In this document: one piece after another, positions 36,426 to 48,641 of the stretch
Numbering within the stretch: position 1 is the stretch's first letter
Layout of the letters: each line of letters starts with the position of its first letter
NCBI RefSeq assembly: GCF_910592395.1
Contig: NC_088312.1
Coordinates: forward strand, 4,278,001-4,342,000
DNA from: Lineus longissimus
Taxonomy: Eukaryota; Nemertea; Pilidiophora; Heteronemertea; Lineidae
Direction of reading: 5' to 3'
DNA: 64,000 nt
Notes under the pieces: model-generated
What the model was told of the DNA's origin: nothing
What the model saw: only the letters and a program-made list of their open reading frames with translations
Databases searched by the model: none
Program-made: the position numbers and the translations under genes

Positions 36426-38223
36426 TGAAACAGATGGCACAAAGTGATCCCTTGTTCGCTGGGCAACTCATGATAAACCTTTAGTTTCTGGTACATACAT
36501 ATATCACCCTGAATTCCCCTGATTACTGAGAATCAGGTCCAAGGGGTCTTCCCAACCTGCTGAGCAGGCCTGTCCTGGGAATGGAGAATAGCTCTTCAAT
36601 AATGTTTGAATTACTGTGTTCAAGTCTTCCAAAGAAATTACATTGTGCTCATAGGGTAGGTAATTAAAGGTTCTTCAATCATGAAATGCGCTGTTGGTTT
36701 GTCATTTGGATAGCAAACAAATTGCAAACTCTCTCGAAGTGATTGTCCAACTTACCATCAGAATATACCTGTATTTTTACCAATAACTACACACTTTGTC
36801 TGTCTTTCTTGTGAAGAACCAACTTTCCAAAACCTCTACCAGGCATTATCCAGGGTAGGCTGCTCGGTAAGTTGGAAGGCCTACCTTGAATACACAAGCT
36901 TTAAAAGATAAGATTCCTGGCCAGTTGAGGAGCTGATTCTGCAGGATGTGTTTATTAGTATGGCTGGCTCTACATGAAAGGGAAAATACAGCGGTTTTTT
37001 CGTTTCCGGCATAAGCAGAATGAGAAAACAGGAGTGACGAAAAGATAAAACATCAATCCTCTTTTACCATGGAATTGCCGCACCTATTAAAATCACATAA
37101 TCAAAACTCACAGACCTCTACGTAGTTATCTATGGAATTTCAAGAACACATTATGCAAAATAAACATAATAAAGCATTAACTAATAGCACCTCTTTTTTA
37201 ATATTTTTCAGGCAAATACAGAAATGTACTGACAAAGTAGAACTCCATAATGAACTTACCATCAAATTGTTCATGATTCTATGCATTTATGATTGATGGA
37301 TGACAACAATACTGCTGTGTACATCAATATAAAAATGATGCATGTCCATTTTTATTTCTTTAACCAGTTGGCCACAGTGTATCAAGATAATCTTGACAAG
37401 TACATGATTGTGTAACCATGTGACAAATGCCCGTACTTCCTATTCTAACAGCGAGGAGAAAAAGAATGCATCAATTAACCTAAAACTTTGGGGATCAGCC
37501 CCATTCACTTGATTAATTGCAGCATTAAGAAGCCAAGAAATGTGTAAGTAACTTGTTTGGAATGTTGAATAAAGATAGACATGCTTTCCCAGCTGCACCA
37601 TCAATCACTGTAGACAAACAGAGTAAATATTTCATCAAGTGAGGAATGTACATTGGCTTTATTGGAACTGATGACTAATTGACAGTTGTGCAGAGATGAA
37701 AAAACATCTATTGCAAATACGGGGAACATTGAGATATTTGAACAAATCTTTCGAGTCACTTGATGGAGATCTGTACGATTCCCCTTAAGCCTCTTAAGAC
37801 AAGAGCCTCAGAGAAGGATGGATAAGGTCAAGGTGACATGCTGCTTAGACTGCTATAACACAATGGAGTAAAGAATTATCTGTGACGAAAACTAAGTTCT
37901 CAGAAGAGTGGAAAATACATGTCATCTGATTATTCTCGATGTATTGAATACATATGTACATCATGTCCCCTTCACTTGCTATTTTTGAAAATTCATCCAA
38001 CTGTCATAAGAGGGGTCCCAAATCCACCTCAATTTAACAATGAATCAGATCGGCGATCATTCATGGAGAGCAGGAGCAAGGAAAATTATGACATCAAAAC
38101 AGTGGACAGATCTGAATATTTTTTCAGGAAGACAGCTGAAAAAAGGGGTCTAGGTAAAGTGATTTTTTAAGAACATCTCTGGAACTTAAATGATACGTCA
38201 TGGAGGTTATATGTCATTGTCTA
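36426..38223. other. Spacer between convergent genes
   Basis: No gene recognised. On the minus strand AATAAA at 37658-37663 could be the SMCR8 poly(A) signal, giving a 3'UTR of about 560 bp. A plus-strand frame at 37919-38170 (83 codons, hydrophilic) has no family signature and lies antisense to that presumed 3'UTR. Confidence 0.4.
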
Positions 38224-38279
38224 TTATTTGAAGACATTCGTCTGACGATAATCAAGTCTTACAGAAGGCGCAGGCTTAT
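38224..38279 (-). CDS. SMCR8: SMCR8 terminal coding exon
   Basis: A 56-bp exon after acceptor TATATCTTTCAG. Entered in phase 1, it encodes DKPAPSVRLDYRQTNVFK and a TAA stop, matching the human C-terminus in pattern (LRFDY then a basic end). This fixes the gene's 3' coding limit. Confidence 0.82.
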
Positions 38280-41200
38280 CTGAAAGATATAAGAGAATGG
38301 ATTAGGCTAGTCGTACATGTACTGCAAACTATCAGTATATGGACAATGATTTCTCAAGGACTTGTAAGATGCCAGCTGTAAATACCTCTTACAGTTTACG
38401 CAGAGGCTTCGGACATATGGAGGATTTAGCATTCTATTATGGTTCTATTGTGGCCTAAATTACTAGAAATAGACTCCTCCTCACATAGTTTGCATTGGTA
38501 AGACATTTAATCAAAAGGCAGTGCTCACTCACCAGGCAATCCTGTCCTTTTGTCTGTGTAGAAGTCATCTGTTTGTTGGATCTGGATAATCTCTGCAAAA
38601 TACTGAAAAACATAACAAGGAAATAAACATTTAGTTGGATGCTGATTCTGATGTTGAAAATTAACTTAACATCAAAGTATATTATCAACTCATGCCCCAT
38701 TGCAGCTGCAGGCACGGCAGTCCTTCTGAAAGAATCCTGAACAAAATTTCAGCCTGGACTCCTCCAATCGCTTAAGCTTTCCTGCTGATCATTTACCATA
38801 CATTGTACCTTCTGTCATTTTAAAGTATTTTGAAGGACTAGTAAAGTAATGACCCAACATGTACTACCATCTAAGACATGAGGAGAAAGAAAATCAAGCC
38901 TACCTTGACTATAGGAATGTCTCCATTTTCTACACCTAAATCGGCCAAAAATTCCACAAGTTGTTTGTCATTTTCTCTGTTAAAGTCATAGGACTTGGTA
39001 AGTTCCCCAACTTTGAGTGATTGGTTCAGCAGGGGTGGAAACTGTTCGCTGAAAAAATGATGAAGCAATATCCATTTAATAGTCACTAAGACTTAATTAG
39101 GGGTAAAAATCGAATCTGATAAAACTCGTAACCTCTGCTATGGAGAGTGTTTCTCACTTGAATCTTACCTGCAGTCACTTAGACCATTGATTGAATCTCT
39201 GACCATCCAGTGATAGAGTATGAAAGCCTTCGACGCCAAGTCTAACAAAACACTGAAAATGGGAAAATATACATACTCAACCAAAGAGGAAGCAACTAAG
39301 ACCACACGAACTTGAGCATCATTAGGGTGAAAGAACATGCCCAGTGAAAATGTAATATTAGAAAGAATATTTACCAATGTATGAAAGCTAGATAAGCCTC
39401 ATCTGACATGAACACTTTCTTGAGTTTAAGCACCTTCTTAAGTACACCACCCTAAAAGAAAAACAAGAGAAAAACTGAAGCCAAGCAAACTACCTGTAGA
39501 CTGGCCAATTGTTTCATCATGAACATTTCACTAACGCAGCCTTGAAGACAGATAGGAGCATTTAACATTATGTGACAGACAGGATTCTTCTGGATAGAAA
39601 AACTAAGCAAAAGTAACAAGCTTACCTCGTATTCAGGAGAAAACAAGTTCTTTTTATCCAGGTCTAGAACAGTTACGTATCTCTGAAAGTAGAGAAAAGT
39701 TCCAGCTATGGTCATTTTCCTGTAACAGGTAAAGGATTATTGAATAACAGAACTGATAATGTTGCGGACAGTAATTTAATACAAGGACAGAAGACTTTAA
39801 TGAATTTGTTGAACAACCAAGGTCACATAAAACTGTGATGGGCAGAGCAAACGAAAAACCAGTGTAGAGTATGCCCTTTTCAGAGTGGCCGAAATAGGTT
39901 TAGCAATATGCCTCCCTGTCAATGAAATTGACAACCTTTCAGCATGCACATCCTGCCTATTAATAATCATTTGATGCGCACCTTAATCGATTCTGGAACT
40001 AGATGCTCAGCAGATTTCTTCTCGGGTTTTATAAGGCCAATCAATGTTAGTTTCGACAGGTCTGTAATTTTAAGGGGTTGATTCTGAGATAGCACCACTG
40101 TTTTCCGTCGACTGAAATTAATGTAGAAGAAAGATGAGGTTAAGAGATTACGTGTTAACGTCAGTAACTACAATGTACTAAACTAAACAGGATAAAAGAT
40201 CTTCTGTCAGATTGGGTGAATAGTAAAATCGAATCAACTCATCACATCTGACCAAGTAACCTGATATGTTGTACTTGCAACAAGATTGACTGCACGCTTG
40301 CTTCAAGTGTAGTGCTAGCATAGAAGTAAGGTGAAACACCGAGAGGGCAGAGCTAAAATTTCGGCAAAAACCAAGGTGGCAGACCTAGAATATCCAGGCA
40401 CAAACAGCCCCAACGTGGTTAAAGCATCCTTCACATCCCGTTCTAACTTGCCGATGACCACCACTGGCCGTCCCATCAGCATCGAGGCAAACAAATGATG
40501 ACTATAATTGTGCGTGTTGACGAACTTCAGGATGCCGTAACCTGGTGATGTTGGTTCAAGGTTGTTCACATGTTCTGCAGAGCTTATCACAGGAATTTTG
40601 ATTTTTCTGCAATGAACGAGAAAATGATCATAAGATGAAATGCATTAAGAGCAAAAGAATTGTTGTCCTCAAAGCAAGAGAGATGCAAGTGACAGCATGA
40701 TCTGTTTGTGACGTCACTTGTACCTTTTTTTAGTTTTTTTGCTTATCTCTCTATTACATGTATTACTATTAATTGCACAGCCATAAAAGTACACACTATA
40801 GATCTACACGTCATTTCAAAACGCTAACCTGAAATCATTCTATTTGAGCTTCAATGAAGATGACAACTTACTTTCCAACATGATGGAAGTTATCAGAGTA
40901 AGCTGAATCTCCACCTTGACTTGGGTACTCATCACAAGGGCTGTCATCTGCTGGTCTTAAAGTTGCCACTAAAAACATATGTTTATGTAAAGAAATTAAA
41001 CATCAGTGTATGACGTAGGCCCTAAGACAGATGCTAATGCAAAGTGCTAGAGTAGCCTGGACTCTATCTCTGGTCACAGGGTGAAGCCAAAGGTCGAGTA
41101 ACTGGGCCAGAAACCCAACTGGCACGTAGCCAGAGTGACATGCATAAATGCTCAGCCCATCTTGGAGGAAAATGCTCTCTGGAGAAAGGCTCCTTTAAGT

Positions 41201-44200
41201 GAAGAAAACCAACAAGGAAATGCTTTACCTTTAATTGCTTCATTCAGCTCATGTTGGTTGCTAAAAGAAGATGAGGCCTCCACAAATATTTCTTCATCGC
41301 TAGGGGTGGAGATGATTTCAAAACTGTTAGAATCGCCATCTCCAACAAGGCTCCTTCGTCTGAAATAAATAAAGACACATTTATTCAAAAGCTCCATTTG
41401 CAGTGCATTTTTTATTTTAAGACACATTTCTCAAAGAGTGCAATGTTGTGTGCACAACAAGAGATGTAAACCTCGCTGATCAAAAGCATCACCAGAAACT
41501 AAACTGGTTTACAGGCTTTAGATTCCAAGAAGAAATTGATAACTTACTGTTCACTGCAAGGGTTTCCGGCTGCAACAAACTTCGGTTCATAACCAGATTT
41601 GACGAATTCACAGTCGTCTCTAACCGAAAAGAAAGACTCTGCAGACTTGAAGCTTTCCAGAGTATCAGTCTGAAAGGTTGAAGACTCGGGGGTCAGAACG
41701 TTAAAAAAGTGGAGTTGAAGAATTGTGTGAGGAGATCCACAAAACAAGTGCTGCAGTATATGTCATTACACTGTTTTCACAATGACAGTATACCGTATGC
41801 GAGTCGAGTTGGTAATACTAGTATGACAAAGACTAGTTGCCTTCCGCCGAACACAACTACTATACTGAGACAAAACTAAAACTTACTGAGAGCCATCGAG
41901 CCAGCTTTTCTGGTGAGCATCCACTTCTGTCTGTAGTGGGGTCCTTCAAGCCCCAGCTACTGGCCGAATCCGCACCATCAGTACTGAAGAGAAAGTTGAT
42001 TGTGACACACTGACCTATGGTCAAAAGGCATGAGGGAGGATCAGTCAACTCAGAATCCTTCTTTTCTATTAGAAGTGTGGCAGTGTCTCGTCTGAAGTAC
42101 TGAAGATATAAAGAAGATCACGTCAGGGTGGTACCAGTAGGCAAAGGATGTCTATAAAGTCTACTTTAAGTAATTTGACAGATAAGAGCTTATTTTTCAG
42201 AGACTCTCACTTGCAAAGGGAAATTAACCAAGTGGTTGTGCATGAATTTTTGACCGAAGACACTGGCTCCACCTTCAGAATATTGCCAATAGAAATGTAT
42301 GTACATGTAGCTCAAGCTCACATTCAGAATTGACTGGGATAACAGACATGCAGGAGCCAATGAGGGTGCTACTTTGGAACATGGACCCTCACTTTTCTTT
42401 ATAAATGACTTACTCTGAGAATATTGCGTAGGCCATTGATGCCTTCCTTTGCTCCCCATAGACTGAGCTCATGTAAGGTCCTCAGGGCTTTATCAAAGCG
42501 CCTCCTGTGGAGCCTGACAAGTGAGGGCTAAAGTGAAACAGAAACTCATTAAACTTTAAATTATTTTTGATAGCAGGCATGTTATTTCTTAAAACAGCAT
42601 AAAATTTACAAGGCAACGTCAAGTCTAAAAGGCCATAAAGACGTGACCTTACCTTATACGAACCATAGTCCTCCATGGATACATTGACAATGTCAGTACC
42701 AAACGAAGAAGCTGAAAAAATAACAAGTTGATATGATTTCATCGAATAATGCCAAGTGGAGAATTTTGTAAAGGACATGCTGTGTACATTCACAAGTATA
42801 TCCTCTCGAAATTTTCAAAATTGGCATTTAAATGCTTGTTGTTGGCCACACTTTGATGACTTCTGAGAACTACCCCTTTTCTGATATGATTCTTTGGAGG
42901 AATATGTATGTAATTGGGAGAAATCTTTTTGACTTACATCGCCTTATTTTCTCCTTTGTTTGAGATTGTATATGTGAGCTGCTATTACCATCAAAACTGG
43001 CCGACTCAACAAAGCTCGACTTGGCGCTTGTGCTTGTTCTTTTCTCCCTTAGGAATGCTCGGTCTTCAATCATTCTGAACTTCTTGCACAGCCTTTGGTC
43101 TTCATCCTGAAAGACACAACCAGAAGCATGTTTCATCAGAGAGGATCTGATACATAAAATGAGCTTACACAGAGCTGTCTAGAGGACTAGGAGAGTGAAA
43201 AGGGTCCTCCTAACTGCCGAGATGTTCCTACTCTCTCAGCAAAACAGCATGAAGTTGGCTCTATAGCCAATAGGAAGCCAAAGGGATGGTTTGGTTTCTC
43301 AATGTACTGTGCTGCAAGTATGCATGACAATCCTTTTAACTTCCTTCTAAAACAGTAACTGTCCAACAAAGCATAACTGAGTATCATGCCAAGTCACACT
43401 ACGATCATGACTTTGCAACTGGCCTCCGCATACACCATCGACAATGTAAATAGTATGGTCAGAGGTGACCACTTCAAAAACTAATCAGCATGTTCAGACT
43501 AAAATACCCAAGCGAGTGCTACTCACCAATAATGGTTGAATGACTTCAATAATTTCACGGATTTCATAGATAATGTTATCAATACTTCTATCACAGGATT
43601 CATTGAGAATCAGTTCCTCTTCCGTCATCTGTTCAACTCGCTGTTTGGGTTGCTTTTTAAACTGTTCGAGCTTGGCTGAAACAGAAAAGGAAAGAGTTTC
43701 ACTAACTGCCTCCACTCATCAGAAACTAAAAACCAAGAGCTGCATCTTGGTTTGGTAATAGACGACCCCATCATTGAATCTCAGGCAGATCTCAGTTTCC
43801 ATGTATGTATTACCTAAATATTCCTGGCTGTCAATGCCTGTCACTTGATTACAATGAGACGTCACACTTACAGTCTTTGTATTAAACTGGGGTCTCTGAC
43901 AGCAAAAAGGTTAACAACACAAACTAATATAGAAGAGGAAGCTACATTTACACATCAACTGACTAAATTGATTAAAAAACGAACCTTTAGTAAACTCTAA
44001 GTCAGCTAGGTAGTGCTTCATATCCTTGTAGAACAGCTTCAGGTTACCATACTTGAAGTTTTTTGACACCTGCAAGTAAGAACATAATTGAAGAAACCAG
44101 CAAGTTTTCTTAAAGGCAAAAATCGTGTTGGTCCTAGCCAGCCAATTATTAATGGTATTATAAACTTAAACTTTTATAAAATCAAAAGGAATGAACATAC

Positions 44201-45416
44201 ACTGTACTTTTGATGTTACATACTTGCTGAAACAGCCGCTGTATATCTTCGAAAAAAGTCATTATCTTCCTGCTATCTGGGGTGACGTATGCCATACAAA
44301 ATGGCCGGACAAATCCTCTAGCCTGGGAGTCGTGGAGGGTGAAATGATGCACCTGTGAAAAGAAGAATATTTCCGAGTTGCTTTGTTATCTATCTAGAAA
44401 TGCAGAAACCTGATTTCTCATTATGCAGCCTAAGCCAACTTCTTTGGTTTCCCTGTCTGGTGGTCTTAGCCACACTGACCAAAATATCAGACTCAATGCG
44501 TGGTAGTGAGTTACTTGCTTCATACCCTCCATGATTCAGCAACTTTAAGACTAGAGATACTTACATATGCATAGACACCTTCTTTAGACTCATCAAGCAC
44601 AACCTGTGCATCTCGAGGCATACAGAACTTGCTCCTAAAATGTCCAAAGGATTTTCATTTTTAAATGAGTTTGTGTAGTAAATGGTTAATGGATTGGTCT
44701 GTGACACACATTGATTGGAAAGTGATTGACACTGTGATTGGAAAGTGACACACATTCAATGTTTCAGAATAGATACCTCTGAAGATAAGGACCTCGGAAC
44801 TGTCATATCATTCTTTACAGGCCCAGCCAAGGCCACAGCAACCAGGATCTTGGTACATGTAAGTTACTTAATATTATAGATATGATATTGTCTTCATACA
44901 ACCATCTTGCACCATCCTGATAAAACAAATTATTGGAAAATAATACCTTTGTCTTTAGAATGTTCAACCTCCCACTATGATTTTTAAAAACCACAGATGC
45001 CTCCAACTTACGTTGTGCTTTGATGGTCCACAGACATAATCTTGAGAACAAATGAGTTGAGATCAAATCCATCATTGTTACTGTTATTTGGAATGCTTAT
45101 CTGAAATGACAAATGACCATCAACACATGTATAATTAGAACTGATACATAAATACTCAAAAATTAAAATGTGCAAAAATATAAGGACATCCATTTACGTT
45201 CACACATCTACTCACCAGAGGTTTTGGTCCTTCAAGTTCTGAGAACTCGGCGATTACTATAAAGTCTTCTTCAATGGCTGCAAACTTATTCCATGGGTTT
45301 GGTGAGTAGTACAGTGGCATATACTCTGGTGGCAGTAGGGTTGTATCAATGATTTGGGCATCATCTAACATGCCCTGGTCGAAGCTGCTGATGGTCTCAA
45401 CATAACCACTGTACAT
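38224..45416 (-). CDS. SMCR8: SMCR8 orthologue (DENN-family subunit of the C9orf72-SMCR8-WDR41 complex)
   Basis: Complete gene, 21 coding exons, 822 aa (human about 937). Exons: 45216-45416, 45012-45100, 44565-44634, 44224-44352, 43985-44069, 43527-43675, 42938-43106, 42653-42711, 42414-42527, 41887-42099, 41548-41669, 41229-41359, 40872-40968, 40385-40606, 39982-40111, 39626-39682, 39375-39451, 39169-39252, 38904-39048, 38533-38602, 38224-38279. Phases join throughout. Residues 1-240 are the longin/uDENN part: DFIVIAEFSELEGPKPL, then FDLNSFVLKIMSVDHQS, then RGFVRPFCMAYV. The middle (about 300-530) is variable, rich in Ser and acid. Residues about 540-822 are cDENN/dDENN: VVVIGKL, LFVPGYSR, RYVTVLDLDKKNL, LASKAFILYHW. 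It ends in a VRLDY...FK tail like the vertebrate C-terminus. SMCR8 with C9orf72 acts as a GAP for small GTPases and regulates autophagy initiation at lysosomes. The numerous short exons contrast with vertebrate SMCR8, where nearly all coding sequence is in one exon. Confidence 0.93.
44224..44352 (-). CDS. SMCR8: SMCR8 exon 4 with the catalytic arginine finger
   Basis: The 43-codon phase-0 exon reads VHHFTLHDSQARGFVRPF then CMAYVTPDSRKIM. The Arg in QARGF (residue 132 here) lines up with human Arg147, reported as the arginine finger for the complex's GAP activity. Its conservation implies that the GAP function is old. Confidence 0.85.
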
Positions 45417-46210
45417 CTTGCTCGATGGTTATACTACTAGTGCATTTGAATTGCAGGTAGGAAGTTGACCATCCAGTTCGCAATCGGCATTAGTAACTAG
45501 TAGGCTATGCAGAACGGAAGGTTTCTGAAAAAGAATAAACAATTTTTATCATATAAAAAAATGCCAGTACTAATTCATCTCATGGTCAATGACTCAATAG
45601 GCCGGTGATGGAAACTCTGTGTTACCTGGTGGAAATAACATTATTTTGGACAAACAACCATCTTTATACAATAAATGAATAGATCTTCAGATCTTTATAA
45701 ATCTTTACAAACATACAATAGATCTTCAGATCTAAATGCATCTAAATGCAATCAGCCACAATAGAACTGTCCATAGAACTATATATTGAGCATGTGTATA
45801 GAGCAACACATGTACAATACCATATGTGACGTATGTATACAACCAGTCATTATGACATTGATAGTGTAGTGTTGGATAGTCATCAATGCACGGGCATAGG
45901 CCTATGCATGTATGTATGACATTGTACGGGAGGCATGACATTGACAGGCCACAAAATGTCGCAAGAATATGACGCGATGCACGAAAACATTGCAATTTAT
46001 TGACTCGAAATGGACTAACATACTCAATGACAACATTTATCAGATAACACAGAGCATGCTTACTAAACAGAACTCAGAGAAAAGTAATGAAAGTTTGATT
46101 TGAAAGTACGGAAAACTTACCGATTTGTGACATCTTCGATCAACACAATCTTGGCGATTTGTTACATCCTCGATATACACGTCGAGTCGCGGGATGTCGG
46201 AGTTCTTCTA
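45417..46210 (-). other. SMCR8: SMCR8 5'UTR: two exons and a 17-codon uORF
   Basis: The start codon at 45416 lies in an exon whose acceptor (CTTTTTCAG) is at 45525, so 45417-45524 is 5'UTR. A GTAAGT donor at 46120 ends a probable non-coding first exon reaching to about 46200. Within the 5'UTR, an ATG at 45490 opens a uORF that stops at 45437, 20 bases before the main ATG, so it may dampen translation. A TTTCCCGCG (E2F-like) motif and TGACG lie just upstream (46207-46260), plausible promoter sites. The transcription start itself is not visible. Confidence 0.5.
45655..45745. repeat. Short direct repeats in the SMCR8 5' intron
   Basis: ATAGATCTTCAGATCT occurs twice about 40 bp apart, followed by CATCTAAATG in tandem. 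It lies in the intron between the non-coding and first coding exons. Confidence 0.5.
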
Positions 46211-46539
46211 GTTATAACCGGTGACGCCACCATCAGTTCATAAGTTACTAACGCGGGAAATACGAATGCACGTAGGAAAGAAGAGACCCCCTGTAGGGTT
46301 TGTGAAGGGTCATGGGGAGGGGAGAGGGGGGGGAGGGTTGTTCTCAGCACCCTTGGGTTTCTGTTGGCCAGGATTCATAGGGCCTACTGGTGACAAACCA
46401 TCCAATGTGAACTCAAAGTGAATGTGATCATCTGAGGGATGGATTCATACTGGAGATAAACCATTCAATGGGAGACATTGCAGTGGGACCTTGGTTTTGA
46501 TGGGGTGAAAGGCGGCATTCTGGAATAACACGCCATATA

Positions 46540-46745
46540 CTAGTCGCTACAATAAACAACTCGCAGTCCCAGCCTCACCGGCCGAAATCCATCCCAGTTT
46601 GCCCCATTTGTTCGTTTCAAAATTACAATGGCGGGAAAAAACGAGATGCAAGGGGTCTTGGTTGGTGTGAGGTGATAGGGGGAATACTGCACTAACATGC
46701 CATTCCAGTCGCTACAATAAACAACTCGCATTTTTAGTCCCATCC
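46540..46745. repeat. Direct repeat, spacing about 160 bp
   Basis: AGTCGCTACAATAAACAACTC followed by GCA occurs at about 46540 and again at about 46700. Flanking similarity (AACACGCCATA / AACATGCCATT) suggests an old segment duplication. Confidence 0.6.
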
Positions 46746-47308
46746 ATCCCATATACCAGGCCCCGAGTAAAGTTGGTGATGGAAAACGGAGATGGCTTGA
46801 TCGACTAAAAGAAAGTGTTGAAATTCAAATTCAAATCATCCCATTTCATTTACAAAAAAATGTACTTCAAACATGCCCTATTGGGCAACAGAGTCAGAAG
46901 CTATACATCATGTACATTCAAAATGATAAAGTTGGTAAGCTAGAAGATAGCTTAATTAGTTGATGGAAAAGTTGGTAGATAGACAGCAGTGCGAAATTGA
47001 TTGGCCGCCTATAGGGTCCAACGGCGGGTGTAATTAAGCTGAGTTTAATACTAAGTAGAATGTTGTTCGAATTGACTGCTGAGGCAACCAATCCAGATGG
47101 CAATCCCTTTTTTTCGCTGGCGATGACACCGATGGGACGGACTATCGGATCAAAAGATGGCCCTGCGGCATGCCTGGATCGGTACCGTGTTGAACAATAT
47201 ATGGCAGGTGTCCTCGTGGCGGGGATATACGGGGTACAGGAGAAACAATTTCAACAGGCGACATCCAGTCATTCCCCGATCGCGAGTCTTGATGGATTGG
47301 AATCGAAA

Positions 47309-48641
47309 CTACTTTGTGGTTTCGTTAGTTTCGGCTACGTGGGCCCCTCTCTTGGCTAAAGGTGGAGCAACTTTGGTAATGTCTCCTTTGTACGTTGCAA
47401 ATGACGTGGCATACCTAGTAAATCTTACTAAGGACCTTAACATATCGATGGTACCACGGCGCTTCTGGAACACAGGCGCCGAGAAGCCGGTCGGGAGTTC
47501 AGAGACTTTGTCATTCTCCTCAGCAACGGTTATAGTCCGTTCCGTGCAAGCGGTCGCAGCGTTTCGGCGTCTCCGATCCAGAAGCTTTTTCTGATGGTTC
47601 GCTGCTTCGTGTTCCATCCTACCCAATGGCGTGAAAGCGTTATCGTCCATTTCCGGTGGAATGACGGCGTCGTGTAAGCGGATAACCTTACGTTTCCTGG
47701 TACAATCTGCGCAAGCGTACGGCCCCAAAATATCACAGAATTGAATCGAAAGTAAATTTGTGTTTTGCGATCTGAAAGTCCTGTCACAAGTGCACAGAGA
47801 CGCATCAGTAATGTTCCCAGAATATCTCCCATGGCTGCTCTTTACCCTGTCGTTGATGCCAATTGACCTGAAGCCATCTGGTGGCCATGGCCGAGGTATC
47901 ATAGTCTTGACCACCGTTTGAGGTCGCGGGGACGGATCTTGAATATTCCTAACTCCCATCCGCAGATCCTTGTCAAAACTTTCTTCTAGAGTCGACTTTA
48001 TCCTTGACACCAAGTTACGTTCCCTTTGCGGTAGGTTAATCAATGTATTTCGTTCTAGGTCTCTCCGAGTTATGGCCGAGGTTGACCTAATCAGCCGAAA
48101 TTCCGGTAGATATCGATCTGAAATGGAAAGAAGGAGGAGTTAGTGAATAGAGATCACCAAAGCACCGTGCAAATAAACGAGCTATTTAAATCGCAGCAAA
48201 TAGATTTTTTCTTCCAGCGCCCAAACTGCTTGGGATATATCCTCCGATTCTAATTGCGCTAATTCCTAATTTTGCAAGAACATGGATCTTATAAAGCTGG
48301 TCGATTGTGACTGATCAGGTTGGCCAAGCCAAAACTTACCAAGCAAGTTGGTCGATAGTGCATGATCAGGTTGGCCAAGCAATGGCAGAATTGATCAAGT
48401 GGGTCATAGTTGAGCTGAATCTGTCAAGAAACTAGCTTTGTCCAACTGACCAATTGAATTGGTTAATTGACCAATCTTGCTGGTAAGTTGAATACAAAGT
48501 TTGTCAACTGACCAAGGAGTTCGGTCAACAACCTTAAATTGGTCAGTTGACAAATTTCGGACTTAACTACATGTTTTCAATGGAGTCAAGATGCTTGGAA
48601 AACACTATAATGCTCTTCTTACCTTTTATCTCAAAATCCAT
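47309..48641 (-). CDS. Uncharacterised Cys-motif protein, paralogue 1
   Basis: Two exons: 48623-48641 (ATG, MDFEIK, phase 1, donor GTAAGA) and 47309-48117 (acceptor CATTTCAG, stop TAG), giving 275 aa. The protein is basic and soluble, with no signal peptide or membrane span. The N-terminal part has a PRPWPPDGF patch near residue 80. At about 115-145 lies a Cys cluster: CTCD, then QFCDILGPYACADC (C-x7-C-x2-C), followed by LHD at 154-156. This looks like a structural zinc site, but one that lacks the first Cys of the neighbour's motif. A basic RRRR stretch and an alkaline C-tail follow. I recognise no known family. The gene at 49.8-50.6 kb shares the Cys/His-Asp core and strand, so the two look like a tandem duplication. 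A variant ATTAAA at about 47043 could be the poly(A) signal. Confidence 0.7.
48118..48622 (-). other. Intron of paralogue 1 with TTGGTCA-type repeats
   Basis: 48298-48380 is a direct repeat with a 51-bp period (TGGTCGATTGTGACTGATCA, then GGTTGGCCAAGC). From 48435 to 48555 variants of TTGGTCAGTTGACAAA and its complement TTGTCAACTGACCAA alternate, so the strand can fold back on itself repeatedly. No coding potential was seen. Confidence 0.55.

Noticed and set aside
37919-38170. 83-codon plus-strand ORF near the SMCR8 3' end
   Set aside because: Hydrophilic and protein-like at its end, but with no signature; it lies in the presumed SMCR8 3'UTR on the opposite strand.
42211-42272. Possible extra SMCR8 exon (VEPVSSVKNSCTTT...) with phase 0 to 2
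   Set aside because: Its acceptor has no pyrimidine tract. A better acceptor (TTTATATCTTCAG) at 42100 lets exon 9 join exon 10 directly in phase 0, with YFRRDTATLL continuing, so the extra exon is not needed.
47060-47594. Plus-strand ORFs of 99 and 145 codons
   Set aside because: Antisense shadows of the second exon of Cys-motif paralogue 1, which has matching splice phase and a paralogue.
47530-47832. Minus-strand ORF of 100 codons in a second frame
   Set aside because: Lies fully inside paralogue 1 in a different frame; no shared motif.
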